Assembly: GCA_023261445.1 (NCBI GenBank)
Contig: JAHFOX010000008.1
Span: forward strand, 1 to 41,585
Direction: 5' to 3'
DNA: 41,585 bases
From: Planctomycetota bacterium
Lineage (GTDB): Bacteria; Planctomycetota; Brocadiia; Brocadiales; Brocadiaceae
Part shown: positions 1 to 8,045 of the stretch, in pieces
Layout: every line of letters begins with the position of its first letter
Position numbering within the stretch: position 1 is the stretch's first letter
The notes under the pieces: model-generated
Databases searched by the model: none
The model's input: only the letters and a program-made list of their open reading frames with translations
What the model was told of the DNA's origin: nothing
Translations under genes and position numbers: made by a program

Positions 1-1176
1 CGTCAATTTCGCTGGTTTCTTCAATATCTTTTCAGGTATGTAAATCTTTCCAACATCGTGCAGGATGCTTGATATCCCGATTTGTTCCGCCTGTTTTTGA
101 GGAAACCCTAACTCCAGCGCCAATGCCTCAGAATAATGCTGTATGCGTCTGATGTGTTTGCCTGTGGTTTCGTCTGACGCCTCACACACTACCGCCAACA
201 TGTACACTGTATCAGAATACGAGTCCTTAAACTCGCCTTGCATCTTTTCCATTTCACCTCTGCTTGTCTCTACATAAGCCAATCGTCTCTTCTTTTCAGT
301 AATATCCCTGAGTATGCCTACATAAGCATAAGGAACGCCTAAAGCGTTTTTCACGGTGGTAATGGTCAGATTGCAATCCCATTGTTCACCGCTCTTCTTT
401 TTGTTTACAAGCTCTCCTTCCCACCATCCCTTACCTGCAATCGAACCCCACATCGAAGAAAATACTGTTGAAGGAGTGTACTCTGATTTCAAGACTGATG
501 GTTTTTTACCCAATACCTCTTCCTGCTTATAGCCCGTTATCCTTTCAAAACCATTGCTCGTATGGGTAATATTCCCATTTACATCGGTGATAATTATAGC
601 ATCCATTGAATTATTGCACGCATCCCGAAACACTTTTAATTCTTCTGACTTTTTTTCGAGATTGTAATTATAACCGTAGCTGTATGAGTCTATTACAAGC
701 TGCATATCCAGGTTTGTTATTTTTTCAACAGCAAGCACAGCATCCAGGAATTTTTCTATGTCTCCTTTGTATCTCTTGAAAATCAGCGGCATCAGAAGCA
801 TTTTGTATACGTTATAAGCGCCCATGTACAATTTTGTAGGCACTCCAATCTTAATGTGGACGTTACCTATATGAAGCCTATTTTCAAAGTATGCGCCGTC
901 ATAATTACCTTCAAACAGGCTTAAAAGATATTTCTTCTGCATCTTTAATAATCTTGGGAGGCTATTTGGATCCATCCCAAAAGCCGTCACTTCTGGAAAA
1001 TTGCCTATATATTTGTAAAATGCCTCCACAAGATTGTCCGCATTTTCATCCATTAATGTCTTTAGTTCTTTCAATAATGCCGCATCTTTGTCTTTGAAAT
1101 CCAGGTAATCCTTCCTTTTTTGCATCTCTTTTTCATCAATAACTAATTGGTTATTCTCGTATTGATTTTGAGACAT
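1..1176 (-). CDS. Globin-coupled sensor with PAS and HD-GYP domains (3' end cut by window)
   Basis: This is a signalling protein, open at the left window edge; 392 codons are visible. The start is ATG at 1176 behind a strong ribosome binding site (AGGAGGG at 1183-1189). Residues about 25-165 form a sensor globin. The stretch LHIGNVHIKIGVPTKLYMGA matches the F-helix region of globin-coupled sensors such as HemAT, making His107 the likely proximal haem ligand. Residues about 180-300 form a PAS domain with its C-terminal PAC part. Residues about 320 to the edge begin an HD-GYP domain, with TGKHIRRI and then the HD pair in ILHDVGKIYIP. HD-GYP domains hydrolyse cyclic di-GMP, so the inferred role is an oxygen- or gas-responsive phosphodiesterase. 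It lies 70 bp downstream of the V-ATPase F subunit, possibly on the same transcript. The GYP motif and the end lie outside the window, so activity cannot be judged. Confidence 0.88.
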   Translation of the reverse strand, partial: MSQNQYENNQLVIDEKEMQKRKDYLDFKDKDAALLKELKTLMDENADNLVEAFYKYIGNFPEVTAFGMDPNSLPRLLKMQKKYLLSLFEGNYDGAYFENRLHIGNVHIKIGVPTKLYMGAYNVYKMLLMPLIFKRYKGDIEKFLDAVLAVEKITNLDMQLVIDSYSYGYNYNLEKKSEELKVFRDACNNSMDAIIITDVNGNITHTSNGFERITGYKQEEVLGKKPSVLKSEYTPSTVFSSMWGSIAGKGWWEGELVNKKKSGEQWDCNLTITTVKNALGVPYAYVGILRDITEKKRRLAYVETSRGEMEKMQGEFKDSYSDTVYMLAVVCEASDETTGKHIRRIQHYSEALALELGFPQKQAEQIGISSILHDVGKIYIPEKILKKPAKLT

Positions 1177-1245
1177 TTTAAACCCTCCTAGTTTACGTGA
1201 AGAAATAAAAGATCAAATTTTCTGGATATTTCTGATGTAAACCAA

Positions 1246-1566
1246 CTAATCCTTTGCAAAAACATCTATCCCTACAGCACGTCCAATCTCTCTGTTGAGT
1301 TCTGTCATTCCGGTATTCCTGCTTTCTTGCTGTGTAGGAATAATGATTATAGCCTCACCTGTTTTATTCCTTAATTGGGTAATAGCATCAAGGCATTGTT
1401 CTGCCATATTCTCTGCAATCAATATAATTCCAACCAAAGGATCCTGTGTTATTTTTCTAAGCACAGAAATTGTTTCAACTGCTGTTTTAACTGGTTCAAT
1501 TTCAACTCCAATGCTTTGGTACGGCAATATGTGTTCTCTTTCACCAACAATAACTATTTTATACAT
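1246..1566 (-). CDS. ntpG: V-type ATP synthase subunit F
   Basis: A 106-residue protein with the small alternating beta/alpha (Rossmann-like) fold of the A/V-ATPase F subunit (NtpG in Enterococcus). It opens with MYKIVIVGERE and has the family hydrophobic strands VGIILIAE and AIIIIPT. This subunit sits in the central stalk and binds the D subunit, coupling rotation to the catalytic head. Its ATG overlaps the end of the C-subunit gene by 8 bases, so the two are probably translationally coupled. It is the last recognisable ATPase gene in the operon here. The A, B and D genes that normally follow F are not next to it. Confidence 0.85.
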   Translation of the reverse strand: MYKIVIVGEREHILPYQSIGVEIEPVKTAVETISVLRKITQDPLVGIILIAENMAEQCLDAITQLRNKTGEAIIIIPTQQESRNTGMTELNREIGRAVGIDVFAKD

Positions 1567-2599
1567 AAGCTTTCCGTAATCGTTCTTTTAATAAATTGTT
1601 TCCAATCTTATGTACCTTTCCACCCAACACTAATTTTAAATTAAACACCTCTGTAGTAAGACCACATAGATACCCAAATACCCTTTCCGGTCCGAAAGGC
1701 GTGTATTTTACAGGACGTATCATGTCCAGCAAATAGTTGTCAGTTTCCACTTCGTATTGAAAAGAAATATTTTTGGATGTGTTTGATGATATCATGCGAA
1801 CAAGCATTTCGTTTTCTTGTAGAGACGCATTACAATGCGTTTCTACAATAATTTCGCGAAATGTCTTCTCAGATGTCCGTACTGTATCTGTAAATAATTT
1901 ACGAAGCATGTGGCACTGGTCAAATCCCATCAAAAAATATTTATTCAAAAGATTTATATCAAGCTTTAAAGCCATTGCACGCCGTAGCACCTCAAACCCT
2001 TTAATGAACTGGTAAGCCATCATATATCTCTTAATAATTTCAACCTTTATTGTTTTGTGAATATTTTCGATATACTTTAAATAAGCACCGTCTATTATCA
2101 AATCAATTACAAAAGGCAATTCCTCCTTTTTCACAGCAGTCATACTTTTTTTAGACAGCGAAACCGTTTCCTTAATTACTTCAGGTAAAGAAACCGCTTC
2201 GTCATTCCATGTATCATCATATTTATTCTTATCAATGGTCTCTCTGGAATATTTATCTACGCCTGTGCCGCAGGCTTTGAGCTTTACAAAATTCTTTAGA
2301 TTAAGGATGTCATTTTTTATCAGGAAGAAGTCGCAAACAGTGCTATCGGGCGTTAAAGACCGTATCTCATACAATCTGGTATAATAATAGTCGTCAAGCA
2401 ACGTCTCAAATTCGTACAAATGCTTAACGTGTGTAAAATAAGTTTTTAAAGTGGTATTATTCAAATTTATTAACATATCCCCAAGAACATTGCTTGATAG
2501 TAATCTATCAAAGAATATTGTGTTGAGTAGCTTACACTCAAGAACATTAACAAGTCCTGACACATAACACCATTCATGATGAAGCGCACCATTTCCCAT
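1559..2599 (-). CDS. ntpC: V-type ATP synthase subunit C (V0 d/AC39 type)
   Basis: A 346-residue protein matching the A/V-ATPase C subunit, the funnel-shaped helical adaptor between the membrane rotor ring and the central stalk. The near-invariant opening (HHEWCYVSGLVNVLE) and the C-terminal segment with FGPERVFGYL followed by EVFNLKLVLGGK are family-like. The latter resembles the conserved tail in which Arg and Glu residues contact the K ring. Gene order (K-E-C-F) supports the call. Oddity: codons for about residues 251-261 (ETHCNASLQ) coincide with a 32-bp near-perfect palindrome at 1817-1848 that also occurs, degraded, near 3896. This looks like a dispersed repeat inserted in frame. The gene is still open throughout, so the product is probably made with a small extra loop. 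Confidence 0.85.
   Translation of the reverse strand: MGNGALHHEWCYVSGLVNVLECKLLNTIFFDRLLSSNVLGDMLINLNNTTLKTYFTHVKHLYEFETLLDDYYYTRLYEIRSLTPDSTVCDFFLIKNDILNLKNFVKLKACGTGVDKYSRETIDKNKYDDTWNDEAVSLPEVIKETVSLSKKSMTAVKKEELPFVIDLIIDGAYLKYIENIHKTIKVEIIKRYMMAYQFIKGFEVLRRAMALKLDINLLNKYFLMGFDQCHMLRKLFTDTVRTSEKTFREIIVETHCNASLQENEMLVRMISSNTSKNISFQYEVETDNYLLDMIRPVKYTPFGPERVFGYLCGLTTEVFNLKLVLGGKVHKIGNNLLKERLRKAYV
1817..1848. repeat. Palindromic dispersed repeat inside ntpC
   Basis: Two 15-base arms, TTGTAGAGACGCATT and AATGCGTTTCTACAA, separated by 2 bases. They are perfect inverted repeats except for one G-T wobble position. The same leading motif TGTAGAGACGC recurs at 3896-3906. On the minus strand the repeat is translated as part of ETHCNASLQ in the V-ATPase C subunit. 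In other frames it reads RDALQCVS, a peptide I recall from many unrelated database ORFs derived from this repeat family. Confidence 0.8.
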
Positions 2600-2676
2600 A
2601 TTATATTGGCTCTAAAGTATTAAAATCACTATTTGTGTACATCTGCGGAAATCTGTGTCCAATTTAAATTTTCTGT

Positions 2677-3273
2677 TTACAATTCAGTACAAGATAGTTG
2701 CAGAAATTCATCTAACTCTGGGACTAAAGTAGTACGAAGGCTTTTTACAAGGGTATCAAGGGAATAGTCAATTTCGTAATGTTCCGTCTTTACAATAAAA
2801 CCGCCTTTTATTTCAAGCGTAGTGTTATTTAAAATAAGCCTTGTTTTTCTATTTTTATTAATAGCATCAATGAAATCGCTCGTTATTCGTTTTAAATCCC
2901 TTGTATTAACAAACAATTGCCCATCTAAATAATCGGGTATATTTGCCAGCCATTTTCTTACAAGTGCCAGATATTCATCGTCAGGGAGTGATTGTATCCG
3001 GTTTACGGCACGAGCCAGAACATCATCAATTATATTGTTTTTAATCTCCAACAATTTCATTTTATAATCTCTTTTTAATGTGCTTAAACTTCTTTCCATA
3101 TCTTCTTTGATTCGTTTTTCTTCTTTTTGCAAAAATTCTTGGGATTGTTTTTCCAAGGAAGCCTTGGCTGCATTTACTTGAGTACGAAATTGCTCATCCG
3201 CCGTTCGGACTATTTGTTCCGCCTCTTTTTGGGCATTCCCGATGATATGATTTTTAATATGTTCTATAGACAT
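2677..3273 (-). CDS. ntpE: V-type ATP synthase subunit E (peripheral stalk)
   Basis: About 198 residues. The N-terminal half is a long charged coiled coil (IIGNAQKEAEQIVRTADEQF onward to about residue 90), followed by a compact C-terminal domain ending near ELDEFLQLSCTEL, as in the E subunit of the peripheral stator. E pairs with the G/H subunit to hold the catalytic head still. I chose ATG at 3273 because family members start with the MSIEHIKNHI-like helix. A TTG at 3315, directly abutting the stop codon of ntpK, would add 14 residues and cannot be excluded. No clear ribosome binding site precedes either start. The E-to-C gap is 77 bases. Confidence 0.82.
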   Translation of the reverse strand: MSIEHIKNHIIGNAQKEAEQIVRTADEQFRTQVNAAKASLEKQSQEFLQKEEKRIKEDMERSLSTLKRDYKMKLLEIKNNIIDDVLARAVNRIQSLPDDEYLALVRKWLANIPDYLDGQLFVNTRDLKRITSDFIDAINKNRKTRLILNNTTLEIKGGFIVKTEHYEIDYSLDTLVKSLRTTLVPELDEFLQLSCTEL

Positions 3274-3315
3274 GATGGCAAGTGAAGTTAATTGTGAAAC
3301 GGCAATTTTATACAA

Positions 3316-3858
3316 TCACCAAATTTCAGTGCCTGTTCTTGGAGAATATGAAATCCCCCCTTCTTTTGTCAGCCAGGTAATTAATAAAATGGAAATTAAC
3401 AAGGCAATGACAGCATAAGTTTCTACGAGCGCCGGGATCAGAATAGCACGCCCCCCCTCCTCAGGTTGTTTTCCAGTAAGGTTAATAGCGGCTGTAGCTG
3501 CCTTGGCTTGCATAAGCGCAGTAAAATATTCTACTATACCCATACATATTGCAATAGCCAGAATGGCGAGACCAACAGAAGGAGATATACTTATGTGTCC
3601 AGCAATAACCCCTGTTCGAAGCGCTATCATAATAGCGCCAATAAATCCATAAAAACCCTGTGTGCCGGGCAAAGCCATGAGCACCAGCATTTTCCCAAAT
3701 AGTTCGGGTTTTTCTGATAAAACACCAGCCGCCTGAGATGAGGCAATCAAAATACCCTTCGCAGAACCCAAACAGCTAACCGTGACTACTATAATTGCAC
3801 CAAGGATAGCCCATCCACAACCCGTTTGCACAAAATACAGTTTTAGTAATTCAATCAT
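3316..3858 (-). CDS. ntpK: V-type ATP synthase subunit K (rotor ring proteolipid)
   Basis: A 180-residue, four-helix membrane protein made of two fused hairpins, as in V-type rotor subunits. The first hairpin carries LPGTQGFYGFI (residues 63-73) and no acidic ion-binding residue. The second carries PALVETYAV with the essential Glu146. All five side-chain positions that bind Na+ in Enterococcus hirae NtpK have matching residues here: Leu63, Thr66, Gln67, Gln117 (in TALMQAKAA) and Glu146. Na+ coupling is therefore plausible. I chose ATG at 3858 because AGGAG lies just upstream. A longer reading to 3918 would translate a dispersed repeat. Confidence 0.9.
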   Translation of the reverse strand: MIELLKLYFVQTGCGWAILGAIIVVTVSCLGSAKGILIASSQAAGVLSEKPELFGKMLVLMALPGTQGFYGFIGAIMIALRTGVIAGHISISPSVGLAILAIAICMGIVEYFTALMQAKAATAAINLTGKQPEEGGRAILIPALVETYAVIALLISILLITWLTKEGGISYSPRTGTEIW

Positions 3859-3895
3859 GGTATTGAACTCCTTTTTTCGTAAATTATTTTTTATT

Positions 3896-3925
3896 TGTAG
3901 AGACGCTTTGCGATGCATCGCTACA
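3896..3925. repeat. Degraded copy of the TGTAGAGACGC palindromic repeat
   Basis: TGTAGAGACGC is followed by TTT, the 12-bp palindrome GCGATGCATCGC and TACA. Compared with the intact copy at 1817-1848, the right arm has lost the bases that would pair with GAGAC. It lies between ntpI and the chosen start of ntpK, inside the transcribed region, and its presence argues against the longer N terminus for NtpK. Confidence 0.65.
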
Positions 3926-3944
3926 CTTCTTTTTGTGAATATAT

Positions 3945-5972
3945 CTAATGTTTATTTTGAAATATTTTTACAATAGTTATACGCTGGCTGCTAAAACCAT
4001 AAGGTTGGAATTTCTGGGCGCCACCTTCATAGAACCTTCCAAATAATTCAAGGAAGATTAATCGTGCGGGATGGACAAAGGCACTAAGAATACTCATAAC
4101 AAAATTGAATGAATGACCAGAAATCAAAATGATAATAAACAGTACAGTGCCAATCAATGTACCTGTTTTGAATACCCCCGCTATAATGTTAAATGACATG
4201 CCTACAATTGACGTTGTAAGGCTAAGCGCCAAGATACGTGTATAAGACAGAATATCCCCAATAAAACTAACACAACCATAAGTTCCAACAATGCCATACA
4301 AACTGATAATCCCTGTAAATATTTTGCCTGCAATCCCTTTTGCATTTCGTCCTTGTGTAGAAATCAACCCAATGGCACCAATAACGGTCAAATATTTTCC
4401 AACGCTAACAATGACAGCGGGTATATTTAGAAATATTGTTGATACCAATATCAAGAATCCGGGTAACGCAATAAGCCATAGCAATCCATCGCAAACGGCA
4501 TTCACAATATTTTTTCTTCTAAATTCTCCATACATCTTAAGTACTATACCATAAAATTGATTCAATATGCCAAGTCCTATAGACAAAAGAAGGGCTATAA
4601 CAGGTTTTGAGAGCGGGTCAAGAATCGTGAATTTTTCTTTTAATTTCAACAAAATGTTATTCTCGCCTAAATATGCCTGATTATACAAATCTCCTGCCCA
4701 GCCGCCAGTCAGAGCGCCAAATATGATCGTACTTATGCCAGCATAAAAAAAAAGTTTTAAGAAGTTAGACAACGCCTCAGACTTTTTATATTTTCTAATC
4801 ATCCATGCGGAAAAAGCAATTAGACACATACCGTAAAACACATCGCCAAAGCAAATGCCGAATAAGATTAAAAAAGATACCGTGATAAAAGGTGTTGGAT
4901 CGAATGTAAAATAATTGGGCAATCCAAACATATTAATCAATAACTGGGCAGGCTTTAAAAATCTATTCAACGAAATGCAGACAGGTACTTTATCCGATGG
5001 CGAAGGCTCTTCATAAATAACCGATGCCTGTGGAAACTCATTGTAAAGTAATTTATCAAGCATGGGTTTGTCTTTTATTTTAACATAACCAATCAGTACA
5101 AATGTCTTTTTGGACATAACACACCTGCGTTGGTCAACCATTTTATTTTTTTCGTTTTCCCAATACCCCAACAATATCTCCATAGAATGCCACTCTTTTG
5201 ATAATTCGCGAAAGCGACGTTGAATTAGACTAAGTTCGTGAACTATGTTGGAATTTTCCATACCTAGTTTATCAATATGGTCTTTTACATTGCCAGATAT
5301 GGCAGGTAATGGTGTTTCTTTTAAATCATATTTTGAAAAAATTCTTAGTGCTGCATCTTTGCTATCATTTAGATATGCAAAGAGGACTTTCAACTCCTTT
5401 TCGGTTTTTGAAACAATCTGCCATGCAAGGAATTCATTTGCAGATGTATCCATTAAAAACCTGTTCCATCGTGACTTAGACAAACAACAGAAATAAAACG
5501 CAGCTTGCCTTATATTACGAATTTGTGTAACTTGATCTGACAGCGGTAAAAAGTCGGAAAGTTTGTCTGCTTCTTCACGTAGCTGTTTCAACCTCTTTTG
5601 GAGATTTATGTACTTTTCATGCTGATTCTTACATTCTTTGTAAATAGACTCTATGTCTATACTGGAAAGTGTTTGGTCTAATTCCTTACTGGTAATTTGC
5701 AGTGGAATGGGGAAAATACCTTCCACGAACCCTTTCTTTTTCTGGACAAACACTTTTAGAATGGGGAGTATGTTATTCAGTTTTTGAATATTTTTTTCTA
5801 TGTCTTCGACTGTTGTGGGGAATCTATGGAAATAAGGGACAGACGAATCGTCAAGTCGGGAAAGAGTGTCTATTATATGAATAATATTCAAGTGGTAAAG
5901 CTGGCCTAGAAACCACCGGGCGTCTTCGATAGGAAGTAAAATACTTACTTTGTTAAGCCTTTCAATAGCCAT
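3945..5972 (-). CDS. ntpI: V-type ATP synthase subunit I (stator a subunit)
   Basis: A 675-residue protein with the two-part layout of the A/V-ATPase I/a subunit. The N-terminal half of about 340 residues is cytoplasmic and rich in helices and coiled coil (MAIERLNKVSILLP opening). The C-terminal half has about seven or eight membrane helices, starting with PFITVSFLILFGICFGDVFY and including the GHSFNFVMSILSAFVHPARL segment. That segment corresponds to the family region near the essential Arg of the ion half-channels. It forms the static ion path against the K ring. Its ATG is one base after the stop of the preceding stalk gene, so the two are likely coupled. Confidence 0.9.
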   Translation of the reverse strand: MAIERLNKVSILLPIEDARWFLGQLYHLNIIHIIDTLSRLDDSSVPYFHRFPTTVEDIEKNIQKLNNILPILKVFVQKKKGFVEGIFPIPLQITSKELDQTLSSIDIESIYKECKNQHEKYINLQKRLKQLREEADKLSDFLPLSDQVTQIRNIRQAAFYFCCLSKSRWNRFLMDTSANEFLAWQIVSKTEKELKVLFAYLNDSKDAALRIFSKYDLKETPLPAISGNVKDHIDKLGMENSNIVHELSLIQRRFRELSKEWHSMEILLGYWENEKNKMVDQRRCVMSKKTFVLIGYVKIKDKPMLDKLLYNEFPQASVIYEEPSPSDKVPVCISLNRFLKPAQLLINMFGLPNYFTFDPTPFITVSFLILFGICFGDVFYGMCLIAFSAWMIRKYKKSEALSNFLKLFFYAGISTIIFGALTGGWAGDLYNQAYLGENNILLKLKEKFTILDPLSKPVIALLLSIGLGILNQFYGIVLKMYGEFRRKNIVNAVCDGLLWLIALPGFLILVSTIFLNIPAVIVSVGKYLTVIGAIGLISTQGRNAKGIAGKIFTGIISLYGIVGTYGCVSFIGDILSYTRILALSLTTSIVGMSFNIIAGVFKTGTLIGTVLFIIILISGHSFNFVMSILSAFVHPARLIFLELFGRFYEGGAQKFQPYGFSSQRITIVKIFQNKH

Positions 5973-5973
5973 A

Positions 5974-6288
5974 TTAGCGCTCGTAAATGTGCTTTAATAC
6001 CCAGTTAACGGCGTCATCAGTGCTTTTGCTGTCTATATGCAGAAGTTTTTCTTTCAACGATTCAAATTTGTTTTTCAGGACTTCTTCTTCTGCCCTTTGC
6101 AAGCTGGACATCTTCACTCTTAATTGTTTTATTTTTAAATGATTTTCATTCTCAAGTGTTCCTTTATATAAATTAATTTCATTGTCAATATCAGAAATAA
6201 TTTTCTCGGCTTTCTGTTTGGCATTATTTACAATAGTGTCAGCTTCTGCTTCAATATCCAAAATATTTGTAATGAGTTGGCCGCTCAT
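5974..6288 (-). CDS. ntpF: V-type ATP synthase peripheral-stalk subunit G/H
   Basis: A 104-residue, almost wholly helical charged protein (EAEADTIVNNAKQKAEKIIS and onward), fitting the small coiled-coil stator subunit (AhaH, NtpF or G) that heads many A/V-ATPase operons and pairs with subunit E. Sequence alone is weakly diagnostic because any coiled coil looks similar. Position as first gene, directly before ntpI, is the main support. The gene order F-I-K-E-C-G is the same as in the Enterococcus hirae ntp operon. I saw no strong promoter in the 170 bases before it. Confidence 0.75.
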   Translation of the reverse strand: MSGQLITNILDIEAEADTIVNNAKQKAEKIISDIDNEINLYKGTLENENHLKIKQLRVKMSSLQRAEEEVLKNKFESLKEKLLHIDSKSTDDAVNWVLKHIYER

Positions 6289-6459
6289 ATAAGATTCCTT
6301 ACAAAAGTGATGTTCCCTAGTTGACGCTAATGTTACTTTTAAATGTGTGACGATTCAAGAAAAAACCAACATGTTGAAAATGTTTGCTATTAACAGCATC
6401 GGTTTTTAAAATGAGACATGCGTTCTCAAAGTGTTTTTTCTAATGGGAGATTGTTTTAA

Positions 6460-7065
6460 ATGGAAAATATATCTTCTCAAGCGTTAGCAATGCTGATAGC
6501 AAAATATCTTGATACAGAAAAATTAATTAAAGATAACCCTTCAGTTACTAAAGAAATGATAAATTTATTGCTTCAAAACATTTCCACAAGTAAAAAAGGA
6601 GAGAAACCCCTCAATGCCAGCTCATCACTAACCAATATTCATCAGCGTTGGAAAAAAGAATTTGGTGAACTTATCATTCATACAGACGGCGCATCAAGAG
6701 GAAATCCAGGCAAAGCTGGCATTGGTGTAGCCATTTATGATAAGGATTATAATCTAGTTGCGGAAATATGCAGTTTTATTGGGGAATCCACAAACAACGT
6801 TGCAGAATATCAAGCCATGCTTCTTGCGGCTCAAAAAGCAATTGCCTATAAAGTTAAAAAGGTTATATTTAAAACCGACAGCGAACTTCTGGTAAGGCAA
6901 CTCAACGGTTTGTACCGTGTGAAGAATCCAGGTCTTTTGCCCCTTTATAAAGAACTCACAACACTTTTGACCAAAATACCATCGTGGAAAATTCAACACG
7001 TATGCAGGGAAGAAAATGCCTGTGCAGACGCACTGGCTAACAAAGGAATAGACTCTCAAAAATAA
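6460..7065 (+). CDS. rnhA: Ribonuclease HI family protein
   Basis: A 201-residue protein. Residues 1-65 are a helical extension of unknown role. Residues about 68-200 form an RNase H fold of the RVT_3/archaeal-type RNase HI class. The four catalytic acidic residues are present in order: Asp76 in IHTDGASRGNPG, Glu116 in NNVAEYQAM, Asp140 in FKTDSELL and Asp190 in CADALAN. The enzyme cuts the RNA strand of RNA-DNA hybrids. A GGGAG sequence lies about 10 bases before the ATG. The gene stands alone, divergent from the V-ATPase operon. The symbol is by function; this subclass is distinct from E. coli RnhA in sequence. Confidence 0.88.
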   Translation: MENISSQALAMLIAKYLDTEKLIKDNPSVTKEMINLLLQNISTSKKGEKPLNASSSLTNIHQRWKKEFGELIIHTDGASRGNPGKAGIGVAIYDKDYNLVAEICSFIGESTNNVAEYQAMLLAAQKAIAYKVKKVIFKTDSELLVRQLNGLYRVKNPGLLPLYKELTTLLTKIPSWKIQHVCREENACADALANKGIDSQK

Positions 7066-7241
7066 TGTTATGGTCCTTTGTAACTCAGGACTTTAGCCGT
7101 ATCTTGTAGCAAAAACATATCAAAACACATCAATATACACAAGAATTAAATTTCGTTGAATGTCTTTAAATTACTGATAAAATCAAGGAATATTAAAAAG
7201 ACGAGAATATATAGTGCTAAACGTGAGACCTAAATAAACGA

Positions 7242-7270
7242 TTGACTTGCACTTGCAGGTATGTTATAGT
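7242..7270 (+). promoter_or_regulatory. Sigma-70-type promoter for the LolD-like gene
   Basis: TTGACT at 7242-7247 and TATAGT at 7265-7270 are separated by exactly 17 bases, close to the bacterial housekeeping consensus. Transcription would start near 7277, leaving a leader of only 17-30 bases before the TTG (7294) or ATG (7306) start, with no Shine-Dalgarno sequence in it. Confidence 0.6.
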
Positions 7271-7305
7271 TTCACACTAAAAATATTTGTTCATTGTTTA
7301 TCAAA

Positions 7306-8019
7306 ATGGTAACTAATAATACGAATGGCAATAGTCTTTTGCAGGCTATGAATGTATTCAAAGAATACAAGAACGGTGAGCGTACATTACCTGTTCTACA
7401 TGGAATTAATTTATCCATAGAAAAAGGAGAAATTGTAGTAATTGTAGGCGCTTCTGGCGCTGGGAAAAGCACTTTATTACATATCCTTGGAATCCTGGAT
7501 ACACCCACTTCTGGTTCTGTAGTGTACAAAGGAACTGATCTGACGAAATTAAGTTCAAATAAACAGTCAGAAATGCGGAACCGTATTTTCGGATTTGTTT
7601 TCCAGTTTTACCATCTCTTGCCTGACTTTACCGCATTGGAGAATGTTTTATTGCCAAGCTTAATTAGAAGCAGGGCTGTAAACCATAAACATGCAAATGA
7701 AAACTATACTAACAGTGCCATTTCGTTACTGGAAAGAGTCGGACTGGGAGACCGTTTAACTCATAAACCTTCTCAACTCTCTGGTGGTGAAAGACAGCGC
7801 GTTGCCATTGTACGCGCACTGATAAATAATCCCGAGTTACTACTATGCGATGAACCTACCGGTAATTTAGATACGAAAACTGGCAACGAAATTCGCGAAC
7901 TAATATGTGATTTGAACAGAACATTGGACCAAACAGTCGTAATTGTTACACACGATGAAGAAACAGCCAAACATGCCAATCGTGTTATAAGAATTGTAGA
8001 TGGACGTATTCTAGGGTAA
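7306..8019 (+). CDS. ABC transporter ATP-binding protein, LolD/MacB class
   Basis: About 237 residues with a complete ABC ATPase: Walker A GASGAGKST, Q-loop region FGFVFQFYHLLPDFTALENV, signature LSGGERQRVA, Walker B LLLCDEPTGNLD and switch His in IVTHDEE. The sequence class is the MacB/LolD/FtsE type that works with FtsX-fold permeases, for example lipoprotein release (LolCDE) or peptide efflux. No permease is adjacent: upstream is RNase HI and downstream, after 26 bases, is ilvE. It is an orphan ATPase here whose partner must be elsewhere. LolD is the likeliest identity but is not proven. I chose ATG at 7306; TTG at 7294 would add four residues. Confidence 0.82.
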   Translation: MVTNNTNGNSLLQAMNVFKEYKNGERTLPVLHGINLSIEKGEIVVIVGASGAGKSTLLHILGILDTPTSGSVVYKGTDLTKLSSNKQSEMRNRIFGFVFQFYHLLPDFTALENVLLPSLIRSRAVNHKHANENYTNSAISLLERVGLGDRLTHKPSQLSGGERQRVAIVRALINNPELLLCDEPTGNLDTKTGNEIRELICDLNRTLDQTVVIVTHDEETAKHANRVIRIVDGRILG

Positions 8020-8045
8020 AAAGGAAAGGAGTAAATTTTTTAACA

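Noticed and set aside
3859-3918. N-terminal extension of the rotor subunit K (20 extra codons)
   Set aside because: The codons lie largely in the dispersed palindrome at 3896-3925, and a good ribosome binding site precedes the ATG at 3858.
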